From Gossypium raimondii (lineage: Eukaryota > Streptophyta > Magnoliopsida > Malvales > Malvaceae), in the NCBI RefSeq assembly GCF_025698545.1, contig NC_068567.1:58347371-58411370 (forward strand): a stretch of 64,000 nucleotides of DNA, written 5' to 3'. How positions within the stretch are numbered: position 1 is the first letter of the stretch; every line of letters starts with the position of its first letter. Position numbers and translations under genes: made by a program. A model generated the notes under the pieces. That model saw only the letters and a list, made by a program, of their open reading frames with translations, did no database searches and was not told where the DNA came from. Positions 47,459 to 60,573 of the stretch are shown piece after piece.

Positions 47459-47880
47459 TGAAGGTCCACTCTGGGTTCCGTTTGGAAAATGGAAACCACC
47501 ATTGTTGCTTAGGGACCGATATACTGAAAATTTAACAAAAATCATATGAAATTTCTGAGTCCATTTTTTTTTTAAAAAAAAAGGAAGACTTTTTTTTCTG
47601 AAATAGAAAGAACTACCAAAACGAAACGAATAATTAAAGAAATTATACAAATTCCAAGAAATTTCAGTAGTACTCACTTGTAAATTAGAGGAGCGAAGGG
47701 CGGCCTTTCGAAAAGTACAGCGAAAGAAATGAAGGAATTTATTGTGGTGACTGAGGATTGATTATATAACATGAATGCCATTGGAGAAAACTCGAGCTGT
47801 AAACTGAAGTGAGTAATCCCTTAAGCGAGTCGGTAGAGACAACTGAGATAACTGAAGTGAGAAGATGGCGAAAACCTGAG
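47459..47880 (-). promoter_or_regulatory. 5' leader of the six-exon gene with an overlapping upstream ORF
   Basis: A 5' exon (from roughly 47880 down to 47679; donor GTGAGTACT at 47678) joins an exon starting 47523 after a TTTTCAG acceptor. In the spliced leader an ATG near 47807 opens a frame (MAFMLYNQSSVTTINSF...) that stops at the TAG overlapping codons 2-4 of the main ORF. The transcription start is not determined. Confidence 0.5.
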
Positions 47881-49978
47881 CTTGCACAAAATTAATTTTA
47901 GGCCCATTTTTGGGTCAGACTGGACCCAGGTCTAAAAGACAGGCCTAACTTTTTTCCCTTTTACCGACTCTAAAAAGATTGGGCATTGAAACTTTCTGAT
48001 GTCTGCCACTCCTTTACTACTAAGATATAAAGAAAGAAAACCAAACAGAGATTCACATCAACCAACACAAACTGTATACTAAAGATAGGATAACATGCAA
48101 CTTGCACTTGTACTTGCACTATAATGTGGATTTGAAGTTGAGTATAATCGGTTCATGTAATTACTTTTAAAAAGTGACATCTAATAAATTTGGGTTTCGA
48201 ATCTCATGATTTTTAATCCCTTCCTTTTATCTGCAAAATGCAGTCCTTTGTATATTTATATCTCTGATAATGCAGTGAGAGTGACTTTCACAGTCAGTGA
48301 TGCTGAGGAATTATTTAAAGAATGTCATCCATGACCATGTGAGATCAACTGTCATGCTCAACAGCATTTTTCTTTGTTTAACAAAGGACATTTTAAAGAG
48401 CTCTAAGTTGTAGCACTCTCCAAAGTTATTGGGTATTATTTAAAGTTGGATTTCTTTGTTTAAAGAAATTATAAATGTTGGTATTTCATATTATTTTCAC
48501 ATTACTTTTGATGACAATAATGATTTATAAACTTTGTAGGCTCTGAAAATAAGTAAAATGACAAGTGATGGATTTGTAAACAGCTCAAAATTTTCCAAAT
48601 TTGTTATGTACTTCACATGCTCCAGGATTTATCCATACTATCTTGTTTGCCTCCCTTCTCTTTTTCACAGTTAACCCCTTTAAAACCAAGATTTATAGCT
48701 AAAATCTTCATGTTCTTTCCCTTTTATATTCCTCTGTCAATGAAAGGATGTTTAAAATCTCAGGAATTTCTAAATGTGATGAAAGGGGTGATAAAGGGGG
48801 TTTCCATAAAGAAACCCAGTTTTGAAAAGGTGTGAACTATGGGCTCCCAATGGTCAAACAAAAGAAGCAACCAAACCAAGCCAAATTGTATATGCTTATG
48901 TGGAATGCATTATTTTTAAACATTCTTTAATTTTGTAATCCTGAGGTGGAAATGAATGGGGAGTAGGCCATGTAATATAAAGATTTGGCCTCACATCACC
49001 TGCTTTTTTCAATGCCCAAATCAGCAATAAAAAAGCAACACAATAATGAAGGGAATGAAGGGCTGGTTTTTGTCTACTTTTCAACGAAAAATTCCCTGCA
49101 TAGCATGATGTAAAACTGCCATATCATGGCCACATCAGGAACATTCCCCACATGGCATGATGACATTAGGAGTCTAGATTCTCGGTCTTTACATGAATTC
49201 AATAAAGTTGTTAATAGGACGGCAAAAAGAAAAGTTGGTAAAATAACATTAGTGAAATCTCTAGAATTTTAAAAGTTCATTATGGTATTTCAGCCTAAGA
49301 ACATAATTTACGCAAAAATCATTAGCAGAAGTTGTTTAAATAAGTTTAGGAAGAATATACCTATCGTGTGAAAATGAATTATGGATAGCAAAACCCGATC
49401 TGTCCTTTGAAATGTGTGCCTTTGACAACAAGCACCACATATACCTAATGGAAACCAACCATTATTGAGAACAAATGGCAGTTTATTTTACCTTGAATTA
49501 GTCTTCAAATCATATAATAGACCACTTGCCAAACAACTCGTAACAGAAAAAGCCCATTGACCAGACATGTTCTTAAATCATTAGATATAGGAGTATATAT
49601 ATTATAAGCTGCTCTTAATAGCAAAATATGTAAAAGGTTATTTTACAGCTTTTGCCATACAATTTCTAAGCATTGACTAGTTCTAATGCTAAAAAGGGGA
49701 AGGGAAGAAAAAGAAAGTTTTCAAAATGCTGTCCTAAAGTTTTCAAAATGCTGTCCTACCCATAAATCTGTCACATTTAACATTAGCCTATTCCATAGTT
49801 GCCTACATAGATACATGTAAAATTCTCTTGCTATGGCTTATTTAGAGATTAAACAAATAACAGACACACCTTGTGCTTGCAAATATGCATATCTTATTCA
49901 GGCTAAAATTGAAAACCCTGTAACCCAATATCCGCACAAGTAGTCTTCTGTCCATATACTTGGCAGCTAAACTGTATA
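47881..49978. repeat. Gene D spacer (right part) and MYB 3' flank
   Basis: 47881-47948 is the right end of the gene-bearing insert. From 47949 (CTTTTTTCCCTTTTACCGAC) the GRAM spacer resumes and runs to about 49905, in blocks shared with the other units. It includes the empty Copia site near 49650 and a local 22-bp tandem duplication (TTTTCAAAATGCTGTCCTA, about 49717-49757). No GRAM gene follows; instead it joins the 3' flank of the MYB gene. The frame 48617-48835 is not conserved. Confidence 0.65.
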
Positions 49979-52900
49979 TTACCTATGACTATGAGCGGTT
50001 GAATGCGGCATTGGGTATGTTGCAGGACCCATGTTCATCGGTGCACCAGGAACTGTGACTCCATAACCCATATGTGCTGAGGCAGGAAGATTCACTGGCC
50101 TTCCAACTGCAGAGACAAGGGGACCTCCTACTGGTTGCCCTATAGTTGGAGCACCATACATGCCAACACCAGGTGGTGAAGCGGGATGTCGAGAGGTCTG
50201 TTTGGCTGATTTTGCAGAGGAACCTCCAGCTGCAGCACCATTTGATTGACCAGTTATTGGTCCTTGAGATGCTATGTCTCCATTGCCAACACTGGTAATA
50301 TCATGGATGCTAGATCGCCTCCTATCTTTATTCATGGAGTTCAATCGAATGAAATATTTTTGAGCATGACTTGCCACTTGTGTTGGCGTTCTTGTGACCA
50401 CAAAGTTCCTAGATATGCTTCGCCAGTCACCTTTCCCGTATTTTTCCAAACCAAGAAGAAATAACCTGTTTTTCAAGATAAGAAGATAGAGTGACTAAAA
50501 CATACCTTTGAAAACATAATATGACAGGCCTAAAACAAACTATAGATTCCGGGTTACGGACATTTCCTCAGGACTAGGAGAAGGCATTATAGACCAAATA
50601 AAGCTAAAGAATACGCTCTCTGACTATCAAATTAAGCGATGCTAATTCATCAAGAGAAAGGATACAAAACATTAAAGAAAAGAAAGAAAAAAGGAAAAGA
50701 AAAGTTAACAACTCCCTTAGCTCTTTTAGTCATGTGCCTTTTCCAATATTTCAATTACTTAAGCACGGTAAATTCTTGTGCAATGATGGTTCTTTATATA
50801 ATTCAATATACTGTATATGTCAATGATCACCATGCACAAACTTTGACACACCAAGATATGTTTTTAGCGCATACAAAATTCATCAACACTAAGTTAAAAG
50901 GAAGTTTAAGATAAAGCTTAAGCCTTAAGCATAGACAGAGAATCTACTTCACATCCGAACCGTCAAATGAAATCATCATAGTTATAAACACTTACAGGTG
51001 TAACGTATCGCAAATGTTAAAATACACAAACTACTTCATAGACGCCACTAATAGAATTATCAACCCCCAGACTCTATATCAGTAAGTTACAGTTAATTTT
51101 GGAAATGGGAATTAATCAGATGACTAGCAAGGAAAGTCTTTATCAAGGAATAGAAAATTCAACCAAACAACTCATTATTATAGCTCAAATTCAACAATTA
51201 TTTCTAGTCCCTATGATTTTCTATGAGGGTTCCAAGCCATGACAACATGTTCTATAGCTTTCATACATTTGCCTACAGTTTGGGGCAGCTAACCTTTGAT
51301 GGTTTTTTGTCACTGGTTTTATAACATGACCAAATACACCCCAACAAGAGTGCATCGGCAAGCCATTACAAAATATAAACCTTCTGATAAAACTTGCATA
51401 AAAACATGACTATGATGTTTCGTTCCATTTCCTTCTTAATTTAGATAGAATGCACCTTATTTACATTCTTAGATGGTGACCATTCATGCACAAGTTCAAG
51501 AGTGGGCAACTAGTTCAAGTATTAGGGTAGTTTGGAAAACCTGCATGGATGATCACTACATTTACACATTTTTCACTTAGCTCACAAAACCTTCTAAATT
51601 ATATATGATATGGACACCTTAATAAAATTTGTTCAAATAAATGAGGAAATGACAGCATAATTACTATTTAAGCAACCATGCCATTTAAAAAAATCGATGA
51701 AGATTTTTTCCTTCTCATTTTTTCTTTTTCTTTTCTTTAATGGTGTTCATCATTCGTAGATTTCCCACACTAATAAAACCAAGAAACAACAAAGAGAAGA
51801 AAAGAAAAGAAATGGAAAACAAAAGTTGACAGAATTTTTATAAGTGGCTCTTCAAGCAGCTATAATATTTTGTCATTTATTTGGACGAATCACTTATGGT
51901 GAAGAACTCAGTTGAGATTAATAGAATTTCACTTAGCAAAATGGGAAAAGGGTAAAACTTTGGGGAGCATCTCTGAACTTTGCTCAGGTTGAACAGCTAT
52001 AAATAGAACCAGGCATAGGTTAGTATTATTTTCACAAACTTTTTTCTTATACAGTGGTGTCACCCACGTTAGTCACTAAGAAGGCTAAAGTTAATCCACA
52101 GATAAAGGCCATGAGATCATCCAGGTGGCATTTAAAGATAGTATAGTTGTTCTCTTTTAAGGTATGGTTTTTCAGGAAAAAAGAAAATGAACAACCAGCA
52201 ACCACCGACAAGATCTCTCTTCCAGTGGTAACACTGAAATTCCCTTTTCCCTTCAGTTATTTCACATCATTTCAGGATTTATCCTTCTATTGGCCTTCCA
52301 CAGGCATCAGGATCTTCGCAGTAAAGCACAGCATTATAACCTTGAATAAGAAAGCCATGTAGAAGATCCGAGCTTCCTAACAACTAATTAACAATAATCA
52401 TCAGAGGGACTTTTTATGGGTGAAAAGTAACTTTGGCAACCCTTTTGTCAAATAAAAATCAAAGATTCTAAACATGAACAGGATATAAGATTCCAAGATA
52501 ATCAAACCTTAACAAATGAAAGCAATTATTAAATATAAAGAGCGAAAAGAACACTTTGTATTAAAGTTAAACGGTGCAAAATAAAACTTAATCAAGATAC
52601 TTCTAAAGGTGCATAGTCAATCCAAATGAAAACAGAAAATAAAAAGAAATTTAAACAACAACTAACTCACCTGTGTTCATCCTCTGTCCAAGCAATCCCC
52701 TTACGACGTTCCTGATCCGACCTTGAGTTCTTACTCCCGTGATTTGAATCATTGTTACAATGACCTAAATGGCAGCTTCCCTTCTTACCAGTTCCTTCAT
52801 CACCGGCATGGCCAGTTGAACCCTCAAAAGAATTATACGGCGGGAGAGGCACACAACCAGATACAATCCGGTTAACATCATCCTCTAGAAGCTCATAGTG

Positions 52901-53056
52901 TTCTTTAATCTCTTCCAAAGTTTTCCCAGGTACATCAGCCGCAATTTTCTCCCACCGATCCAAAGAGTCCTCAGGATAAGTTGCAAGGGCATTCTCAAAT
53001 GCCTTATCTTGCTCCCTGCTCCACTCGGAGCTGTTGACTGCTTCCTCCACAGTCAT
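49979..53056 (-). CDS. DIVARICATA-like MYB transcription factor (SHAQKYF type)
   Basis: Two coding exons, 53056-52671 and 50465-49979, 290 aa, 2.2-kb intron with GTGAGT donor and AACAG acceptor. An in-frame TAG directly precedes the ATG, fixing the start. The first MYB/SANT repeat is at residues 10-62 ([20 protein letters not shown]; Trp12 and Trp35 visible). The linker holds a Cys/His/Asn-rich stretch. The second repeat is at about 118-170 ([20 protein letters not shown]) with SHAQKYF at 161-167 in the recognition helix. The C-terminus is Gly/Pro/Ala-rich. Length and layout match the DIV/MYBS-related factors, which bind GATAAG-type promoter elements and regulate development, sugar or stress responses. 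Intact and expected to be nuclear. Confidence 0.93.
50466..52670 (-). other. Large intron of the MYB gene
   Basis: AT-rich intron sequence. Frames at 50639-50914 and 52147-52362 (plus strand) have no family resemblance. No transposon boundaries recognised. Confidence 0.75.
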
Positions 53057-54800
53057 CTAGGCTTGTCTGAATCCACTATCCAGAATAACAGTAAGATAGA
53101 AATGAATTCCGCTAAACTTCCAAATTAAGATAGTTTGTAATCCATACCATGAATTTTCAAGAATACTTCCGAGGTAATTTCAAAAGTGTGCTTTCTCTAA
53201 CAATAGATCTAATGGAATACTTAAATTATGGAGAAGCAGGGATGCCGTGCAAAAGAGAGAAAGTAGACCCAGAAAAGGCCAAGCAAGCAAAACCAGAGAT
53301 GAAGTCCGATAAAATTCAGAAAGCTCCAGTGGAGTATATGAAGAATTCAATAATGATTAGCTCCACGGTTCAAAAAATTGGACTCTAGTGAATTGCTGAC
53401 CTATTGATGAATGAAAAGGCATAAAAATTTAGTTAGACATCAGAAATATCCTAAAGCTAATAAAATAGCATTTTGAATCATTAACGAATAGAAATTAACA
53501 AACAGTGAATTCATCAGTAAGATGTTTTTGATTGTGAAATTTATGGAAGGGACAATGCAAAAAACGAATAAAGAAAACTCCAGAAAGTAATTCAAGTTGC
53601 AATGCCTAATTTGAACAAAAATTCTACTTGATAACAACAGTTTTAACAGCACAGCCCCACATAAAAGTTATCTTGCTACAGCCTCACTCTTTTCAATTAC
53701 AGAAAATGCTATTTTTAATGTTAATTAGGGTTCTTATGTTAAATTTAAGCAAATCTAAATGATATTCTTTTTTGTTCACAATAGAACAAAAAAGAAATGA
53801 ATAAAAAGCTCAAAACTACAATTTGCATTGAGGAGGGTACTTGAAGTTTCAGTGTTTTACAAGTTTCATTGACAAGGGTTTTAGAAGTTTGTGTTAACAA
53901 TTTGGGATTTAGGGCAATTGATTCATAGGTCCATAAGAAATACATTCTGTGATTCAAAACTTAAACATTTGCAATCCTTTAAAAAAAAAAGAGAGAGGGA
54001 GAGAAAGTCAGTATTTTATGCGAATTAAGAAAAATCAAACTTAAAAACAATAAACAAAAGGAATTTGGATGGTTGCCATGATTAGTAAACAACCATCCTA
54101 ATAAAAAAAAAGTTAAAACCCAAAAATCAAGGCTTCTTCATATAAAAATATCTGATTTCTAATATTTTAATTCTCCATTTTTCAATTACTGAATCTTCAG
54201 TTCCTTGGGCGAGAATTAAAAAAGAAAAATCACCTCAGATTACTAGCTGTCTCACTAAGTCATTATTCAAAAACAAAATAGAATAACTGCAGAAAACGCC
54301 ATAGAATGAAAGAGCATTTACTACTATAGGACTGGCAGTGACACTATCAACATTTCTGACAATTTAACCGACGCTCAGAAAAAAACTTTTATTATCTGTT
54401 TTTCCTAATTACGCAAACAGCATCGAATCAAACAACGAAAAAATATCAAAATCTTGCGTTTTTGTTTTTTTCTTTTAAAGGAAATTCTCTGTGATATAGT
54501 TCAAGTTTACTTATTATGAAGAGTGAAATTAGAGCCTAATAATTACAAATTGGTATTAATTGAAAAAAAAGAAAGAAACAGATAAGGAAAAGGAAAAAAC
54601 TGAAAAAGGCAAAAAGAAAAAAAATTAAAGAACGATGTTGATGGGTTATCCTGAAAAATTCACAACTTGCAGGATGGGTCATTTTGATACTCACTTCAAC
54701 AGCTAATTTCTTTCAAATAAGACAGTTGGGTTTGAAAAGCGCCGAAACCCTCTTTCAAGTTGCTCACTCGAGAATCTGCGTTTTCCCATGAATTGCTGAC
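53057..54800 (-). promoter_or_regulatory. 5' UTR intron and leader exon of the MYB gene
   Basis: A plausible donor (GTGAGTATC, exon edge at 54695) and acceptors just upstream of the ATG (around 53070-53082) imply a leader exon at about 54695-54790 and a 1.6-kb leader intron. A TATATATATACACAC stretch (54814-54830, minus strand) lies just upstream as a possible TATA region. Inference from sequence only. The frames inside (53149-53388, 53440-53652, 53745-53957) look like chance. Confidence 0.45.
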
Positions 54801-54922
54801 AAGATAATAATGTGTGTATATATATATACATACATACACAGAAAGAAAGAAAAGAAGAGGGAAAAATTTTCAAAGAGGAAAGAAAATTTTTTCCCTTAAT
54901 TATCGATGAAGAATATATAATT

Positions 54923-55390
54923 GGTTAAAATGTACTACAAGATCCTATACTCTTCATGTATTTATAATTTAGTCCCCTCGTTTTATGTGTTGAATTTAAC
55001 AAAAAAATTAACAACTTAACAATTAACCTGAATTTTGAAATATGAAAAAGTAGAGAAACTAAAATTCTAAAAATAAAAGTACAAAACTAATTTCTAAATT
55101 TATAAAGAGTACAAGGTCCTATAGCATATTAACCTACTTTATTTTATCTGTTTTTTTCCTTAACTGTTTTGTTATTTTTCAAAATATCATACCAATAAAT
55201 TTAATAAAAATATCCTATCAATAAATTTAGTAAAAAAATTAACAACGTTAACAATTAAACCTGAATTTTGAAATATGAAAAAGTAGAGAAATTAAAATTC
55301 TAAAAATAAAAGTACAAAACTAATTTCTAAATTTATGAAGAGTACAAGGAGCTATAGCATATTAACCTACTTTCTTTTATCTGTTTTCTT
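54923..55390. mobile_element. MITE-like inverted repeat and a partial second copy
   Basis: 54923-55134 begins GGTTAAAATGTACTACAAGA and ends, read inverted, GGTTAATATGCTATAGGACC, forming imperfect terminal inverted repeats. A 155-bp part (55001-55155) is repeated directly at 55232-55390 with few changes, ending in the same inverted motif. No clear target duplication found. Confidence 0.55.
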
Positions 55391-56900
55391 TTCCTTTAAC
55401 TGTTTTGTTTTTATTTTCAAAAGTTGAGTGACTGAAATGAAATCTAGGTAACTATTTTGTTAACTACTTCAAAGTTAAGTGACTATTGGTGCAATTTAAC
55501 CTAGTTATAATTCATTTTCTGTTTGTTGTTCTGTTTATGGAATATAGCTATTTTAGGCAATGATTGAACTGTACTATTTAAGAAATTTTAAAAAATTTAC
55601 ATTAACTTTATAATTTTGTAAAACATTATATATTTGTATAAATTTTAATATGTTAATAATTGATATTGTATAAGTGTTTATATATTTTATATTTATAATA
55701 TTTATATTAGTTTTATGATATCATATTTTATCATACTTTGATTTTTTTAAATATTGGTCAAAATTAAATTTAGGGGGTTAGTTTTGTAAAAATGATTTAG
55801 AACAAAATATATTTTCATCAATTAAAAATAATTTATATCATATCTGCTCTTTTTACAAAATATAATCCATCCACAACTCATAAATAAGAGGATAATGTGT
55901 TTTAACGCATTCAAATCAAAATCTTTCTACATTGATAACAATACCATATCAATCGAACTAAGACAAAATTGGCAAAAGTAATTTCTTTTTAAATTGTCTT
56001 CGACTTTTAAAAAGTGTAAGACTATTTAAAAGGAATGATAATAATAAACTCTCTTACAAGAAACATAAATTTTAAATAAAATTAACTTGAATCCAATCAA
56101 ATATTATTATAATAATATTTATAATTTAAATTTTCAAAACTACTTAATATTAAAATATTCATATCAATTGTTATAATTTTAATATTATTAAACATACATA
56201 TTTATAATAAATTATTAAAATAATTAATTTTATTTGTTGTTTTGATAAAATTTTAATTTTACAATATTATTTAATAATTAATTTCAACATAAATAATATT
56301 ATTAATATTTTGTTGAAAATATTTTATTAATATTTTGAAAATAAATGTATAGATTATAATTTATAAACATTTTATAATATAAAATATGAATAATTTTAAG
56401 TTATTATTAAACAGTAATTATTGCTTTCAGCTCTAATGTACTGTTATCTATTTTAATACTTAATAATTAAATTTTAATTTAACATTAGTTATTATTAAAT
56501 ATATAAATAATATAATTATAATAAAATAAATTGCGTTCGCTAAATCACAATACTATAATATTTTGTAACGGAAATTTTATTTTATTTTATTACTTTTCTC
56601 TTTGCTTTTTAAATGAATAAAAGTGGGACTCATAGCGGCTAGTAGAGATTTGTTGCTAATACATAAAGTCCCATAACGCCTTCAGCCAAATGTCTCGTGA
56701 CTAAAATTATATTTGATAATATCAAACAACAGGATTAAAATTTTCAATAAGAAATGCCGATTTTGACATAAATGCTGATTTTAAAAATTAATTTTGATTT
56801 TGGGCCAATTTCTGGGATATTTTGGGGAATAGGTCGATTTTAGAGAGAGTATGATATATTTTCTACTTATGTGGGGCATGCTTTCCCAACAGTCGAAACT
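55391..56900. other. AT-rich intergenic DNA
   Basis: Long A/T-dominated stretch without credible coding frames. From about 56620 it becomes less AT-rich and probably belongs to the element carrying the PMD gene, but I could not fix an end. Confidence 0.55.
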
Positions 56901-56932
56901 CCGGCGGCTATTATAACGGCTAGTATATTTCC

Positions 56933-56940
56933 TATATAAA
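56933..56940 (+). promoter_or_regulatory. TATA box of the PMD gene
   Basis: TATATAAA about 140 bp upstream of the PMD ATG at 57080, followed by a CT-rich leader. Position and sequence fit a TATA box. Confidence 0.5.
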
Positions 56941-57726
56941 CTCTACCAATTTTCTCCATTTTGTATTTAAATCCAATTCTCTCAAGTTATTAGTTCTCGA
57001 TTTTTCATAAAATTTCTCTAAAATTCATGTTGTTTTAATTATCTATTTGGTATTTGATCCATTTTAATTTCTTTTTATAATGACAAACACTCTTATTCGT
57101 TTCAATGACAACCACATTTCCTACATCTAATTTTCAAATATTAAGAATTTTTTTATTTTTTTAATTTTAATTAAGTTCATTATTGAATTGTTAACATTAC
57201 TAATTTTTAATTTTTTTTTATATCTAGACCGAAGATCAAATTATGGATATGTATATACACAATCTATCATCGAGGGCACCACATGTAATTGAACCATACT
57301 TGCAAGAGGCAAAATTCTTGCACACGTCTCGTATGCTAGGGGATGTAGATTGGATCCCACACTTATCAACACGTTGGTGGAAAGATGGAGACCCGCACAT
57401 TCCATCTTCCATGTAGTGAGTGTACAATCACACTCGAGGGATGTAGCTTTACAACTCGGTTTATCAGTGGATGGGACAGTTGTCACAAGATTAGTCATCG
57501 TTGGTGGTTGGAGCAACATTTGAAAGTAACTATTAGGCAAGGTGTTGGACAATTTTTTTTTTTAGCCAAATAGAGATAAAATGGTTGGAAGATAATTGCG
57601 GCTATCTCGACAACACCTCAAGTGCCTTTGAAAGAGAACAACACACCTGAGTATTTATCCTAAGGTTAACCGGTGGTGTTCTAATGTCCGATAAATCTCG
57701 AAATCTGATACATCTAAGGTGGCTAC

Positions 57727-60573
57727 TGTAACAGCCTGATTTAGGTCCTAGTTGGAACAGTCGTTTCGGGACCACAAATCTGACGAGGAAAAAATTTATT
57801 ATCATTATATTTTTATGGTCTACAATTTCACGGAAATATTTCGTGAAAATTTCATTCAAAAATTTTGACGTTTGGGCACTCAATTTAGTCAAAAGGACTA
57901 AATTTTAAAAAGTGCAAAAGTTGAGTTCTATATGTTAGAGGTGTCCAATTGTTATGAAATTTTAAATTAGATGTTCTTATATGGTAATTAGACCATTGGT
58001 TAAGCTGGTAGACAAAAATGGACGTGGTTAGACATGTTTCCAAAGATTTTCATTAAGGGCATTTTGGTCATTTAGTTATTAAAATGAATTAAAAACAAAA
58101 TTAAAAAGCCAATTTTTGTCCATATTCAAGCTAAGGCCGAATTTTACAAGGGGGGAAGCCATAGTTAGGGTTTTCAAGCTTCCAAGACTCATAGTAAGTG
58201 CATCCAAGCCCCGTTTTTAATGTTTTCACGTTTTTGGAGTCCTCGTAGCTTGGTTTAGCTTATTCTAACATTAATTCATGTTAGGGTTCATATTTGGAAA
58301 AATACCCATAGGTGAAATGTGTTTATTTTGATGTTTTATGGTAGAATATGAAGTTTGAAATTATGTTAAACAACTTTTGTTAGTCGATTTTAAGTGAAAT
58401 CGAGTAAAACAACATAATCGGTAAAAATACCTAATGTTCATAAGTAAGTGTTAGAGTGGGAATTTGATATTACCATAGAAGGGAAAAATTTTCAGCGTGT
58501 CATAAAACATAAGAATAAGGGATGAAGTTTAATTTCTGAGCTTTGGGACAAAAGTGGAAATATGCAAAAGTTTAGGGGTAAAATTGTAATTTTGCCAAAA
58601 ATTGAGTCGAGGGCTGTTTTGGATAAATGTGAACATTAAACAAGCTAAATTTGATATTATAGATCAAGAAGAATGTGGAATCAATCTCAACCGGGGAATG
58701 GAAAATATTTTGGATTAAATTGCAAAATCACTACATTTTGCACTGAGGTAAGTTGTATGTAAATAATACATCGTTTATAATTATTTTTAATATTTTGTTA
58801 TAATATATGAGAAATGGTTGAATATGAAATAGTTATTTAACAATTAGAAATTTAGTATTGATAGTTGAATTGAACAAAATTAGCTTGAATTGTGAATATA
58901 TGATTGTCGAGTAAAAATTGAAGTAGTTCTAATTGAATTATTAAATTTGTTATGGTAGTGGACTGAAATATTGGAAATTGTGATTTGATTTCGGATAAAT
59001 TGTAAAATATTGAAAAGTGAGAATCCCTGTTGGACCGTCGGAATAGGAAAGGCTTGAATAAAGTACCTATGAACACGTGTGTAGTACTAAGTGCAGGCTA
59101 CTACGTGTATCGATAGATAATGGTCACATGTGTAGTACTATGTGTAGGCTACTATGTGTACCGGATGACCTTGGTCACATGTGTAGTACTATGTGCAGGC
59201 TACTACGTGAACCGGAAAGCTTGATCACGTGTGTAGTACTATGTGTAGGCTACTACGTGTATCGGATGACAATGGTCACATGGGTGGTACTATGTGCAAA
59301 CCACCAAATATTCGTTATTATTTCGACATGTTCAACGGGATATGAGTAATTGCAAACAAATATGAATATGTGGTTGAAATGTGATAAATTGCAAAGGAGT
59401 AACTAGAGTGATAAAGTCTCATACTGTGCCTACAAATTAAATTGTTATTGAATGTTGAATAAATTGTTATAGTGTTATATGAATGAGTGAAATTGAAACA
59501 GAACAAATTTGGGCAGTAACAGTGATGTTTGTTTGAAAAACCACCAAAAATTATAGGAATTGAGATAGTGGTTGAATGAGATATGGAATTAAAGCTTAAT
59601 GAGTCTATTTTCATATAAAAGAGAAAGAATAGATAAAAGAGTTGTATATTCTGAGATATTGGAATTTTAGTGAGACAGGGTCAGAATGATTTCGAAATCT
59701 CCTATTCTGACTTTGGAAAATCACTAAAAATTATAAAAAAAATAATTATGGTTTGTAATTTACATGCTTAAATTTCTCAATAAGTCTATTTTTAAGAGAA
59801 ACTAACGGGAACATCATTTGAATTCTGTACAGAGATATAATTAATTTTTAGTGAAGAAGGGTCAGAACTGTCGAGCAGTGAAACAGGGGAAACTTTAAAG
59901 AATAAACTGTACTAACTGGATAAACCAAAAATTCTAAAAAATTTTATGTTAAGAATATATATGAGTCTAGTTTCAGGAAAAATTTATAGATCTTAATTTG
60001 GAGTTCCACAGCTCCAAATAAAAATAATTTAGTGAATATGACGCGAATAAACAGCTTGCTGGAACTTGAATAAAGAATGAATTTATATGTGATTATGATT
60101 ATATTATCTATGGAAATATGCTACAAACTTGTTTATTAATTACATACTTACTAAGATATATGCTTATCCCTTTCTCTTTTCCCTTGTTTTATAGTGTTAC
60201 CAAGCCAGCTTGGAAATTGGAGGTTGTCAGAGATCCAGTCACACTATCAACTTCTTTTGGGGTATTTTAGTCAAAAATATTATTTTGGAATTATGGCATG
60301 TATAGAGGACTTGGTCATTTTGTTATGTGTCATAAATTGTTCTGTATATACTATATAATAGTTTATTTTGTATAAGTCATCGATATGGACTAATATGGAT
60401 TAAATTCCACGTGTATGAAATTTCAATGTTGTGTTGATAAATTTTAATGCAAGTATGTAAATGTTTAAATGCAAAAAGGGACTTTAAAATAAAATATGAA
60501 AAAAATTAATTTTGTTAAAGTTTAATGCCTTGTACTCGGTCCAGGCGTCTGACATGGGTAAGGGGGTGTTACA
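57727..60573 (+). mobile_element. Solo LTR, 2.85 kb, inside the PMD pseudogene
   Basis: Begins TGTAACAGCC and ends AAGGGGGTGTTACA. The flanking GCTAC duplication is exact (57722-57726 and 60574-60578). No coding region. Contains a 51-bp tandem repeat block. Removing it rejoins the PMD coding sequence. Confidence 0.88.
59079..59305 (+). repeat. 51-bp tandem repeat within the solo LTR
   Basis: Four units of 50-51 bp plus a partial fifth, each beginning GTGTAGTACTAtGTG and containing AGGCTACTACGTG and GGTCACAT. Starts at 59079, 59130, 59181, 59231 and 59282. CACGTG-like and TCACATGTG motifs recur at the unit joints. Confidence 0.9.

Noticed and set aside
47154..47549. 131-aa plus-strand frame opposite exons of the six-exon gene
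   Set aside because: Antisense of a consistently spliced minus-strand gene; Ser/Phe-rich composition reflects the Arg/Lys/Glu codons on the other strand.
50639..50914. 91-aa plus-strand frame
   Set aside because: Inside the MYB intron, begins in a low-complexity Lys-rich stretch, nothing conserved.
59079..59305. Regular direct repeats considered as a CRISPR array
   Set aside because: Contiguous tandem repeats without spacers, in a plant LTR.
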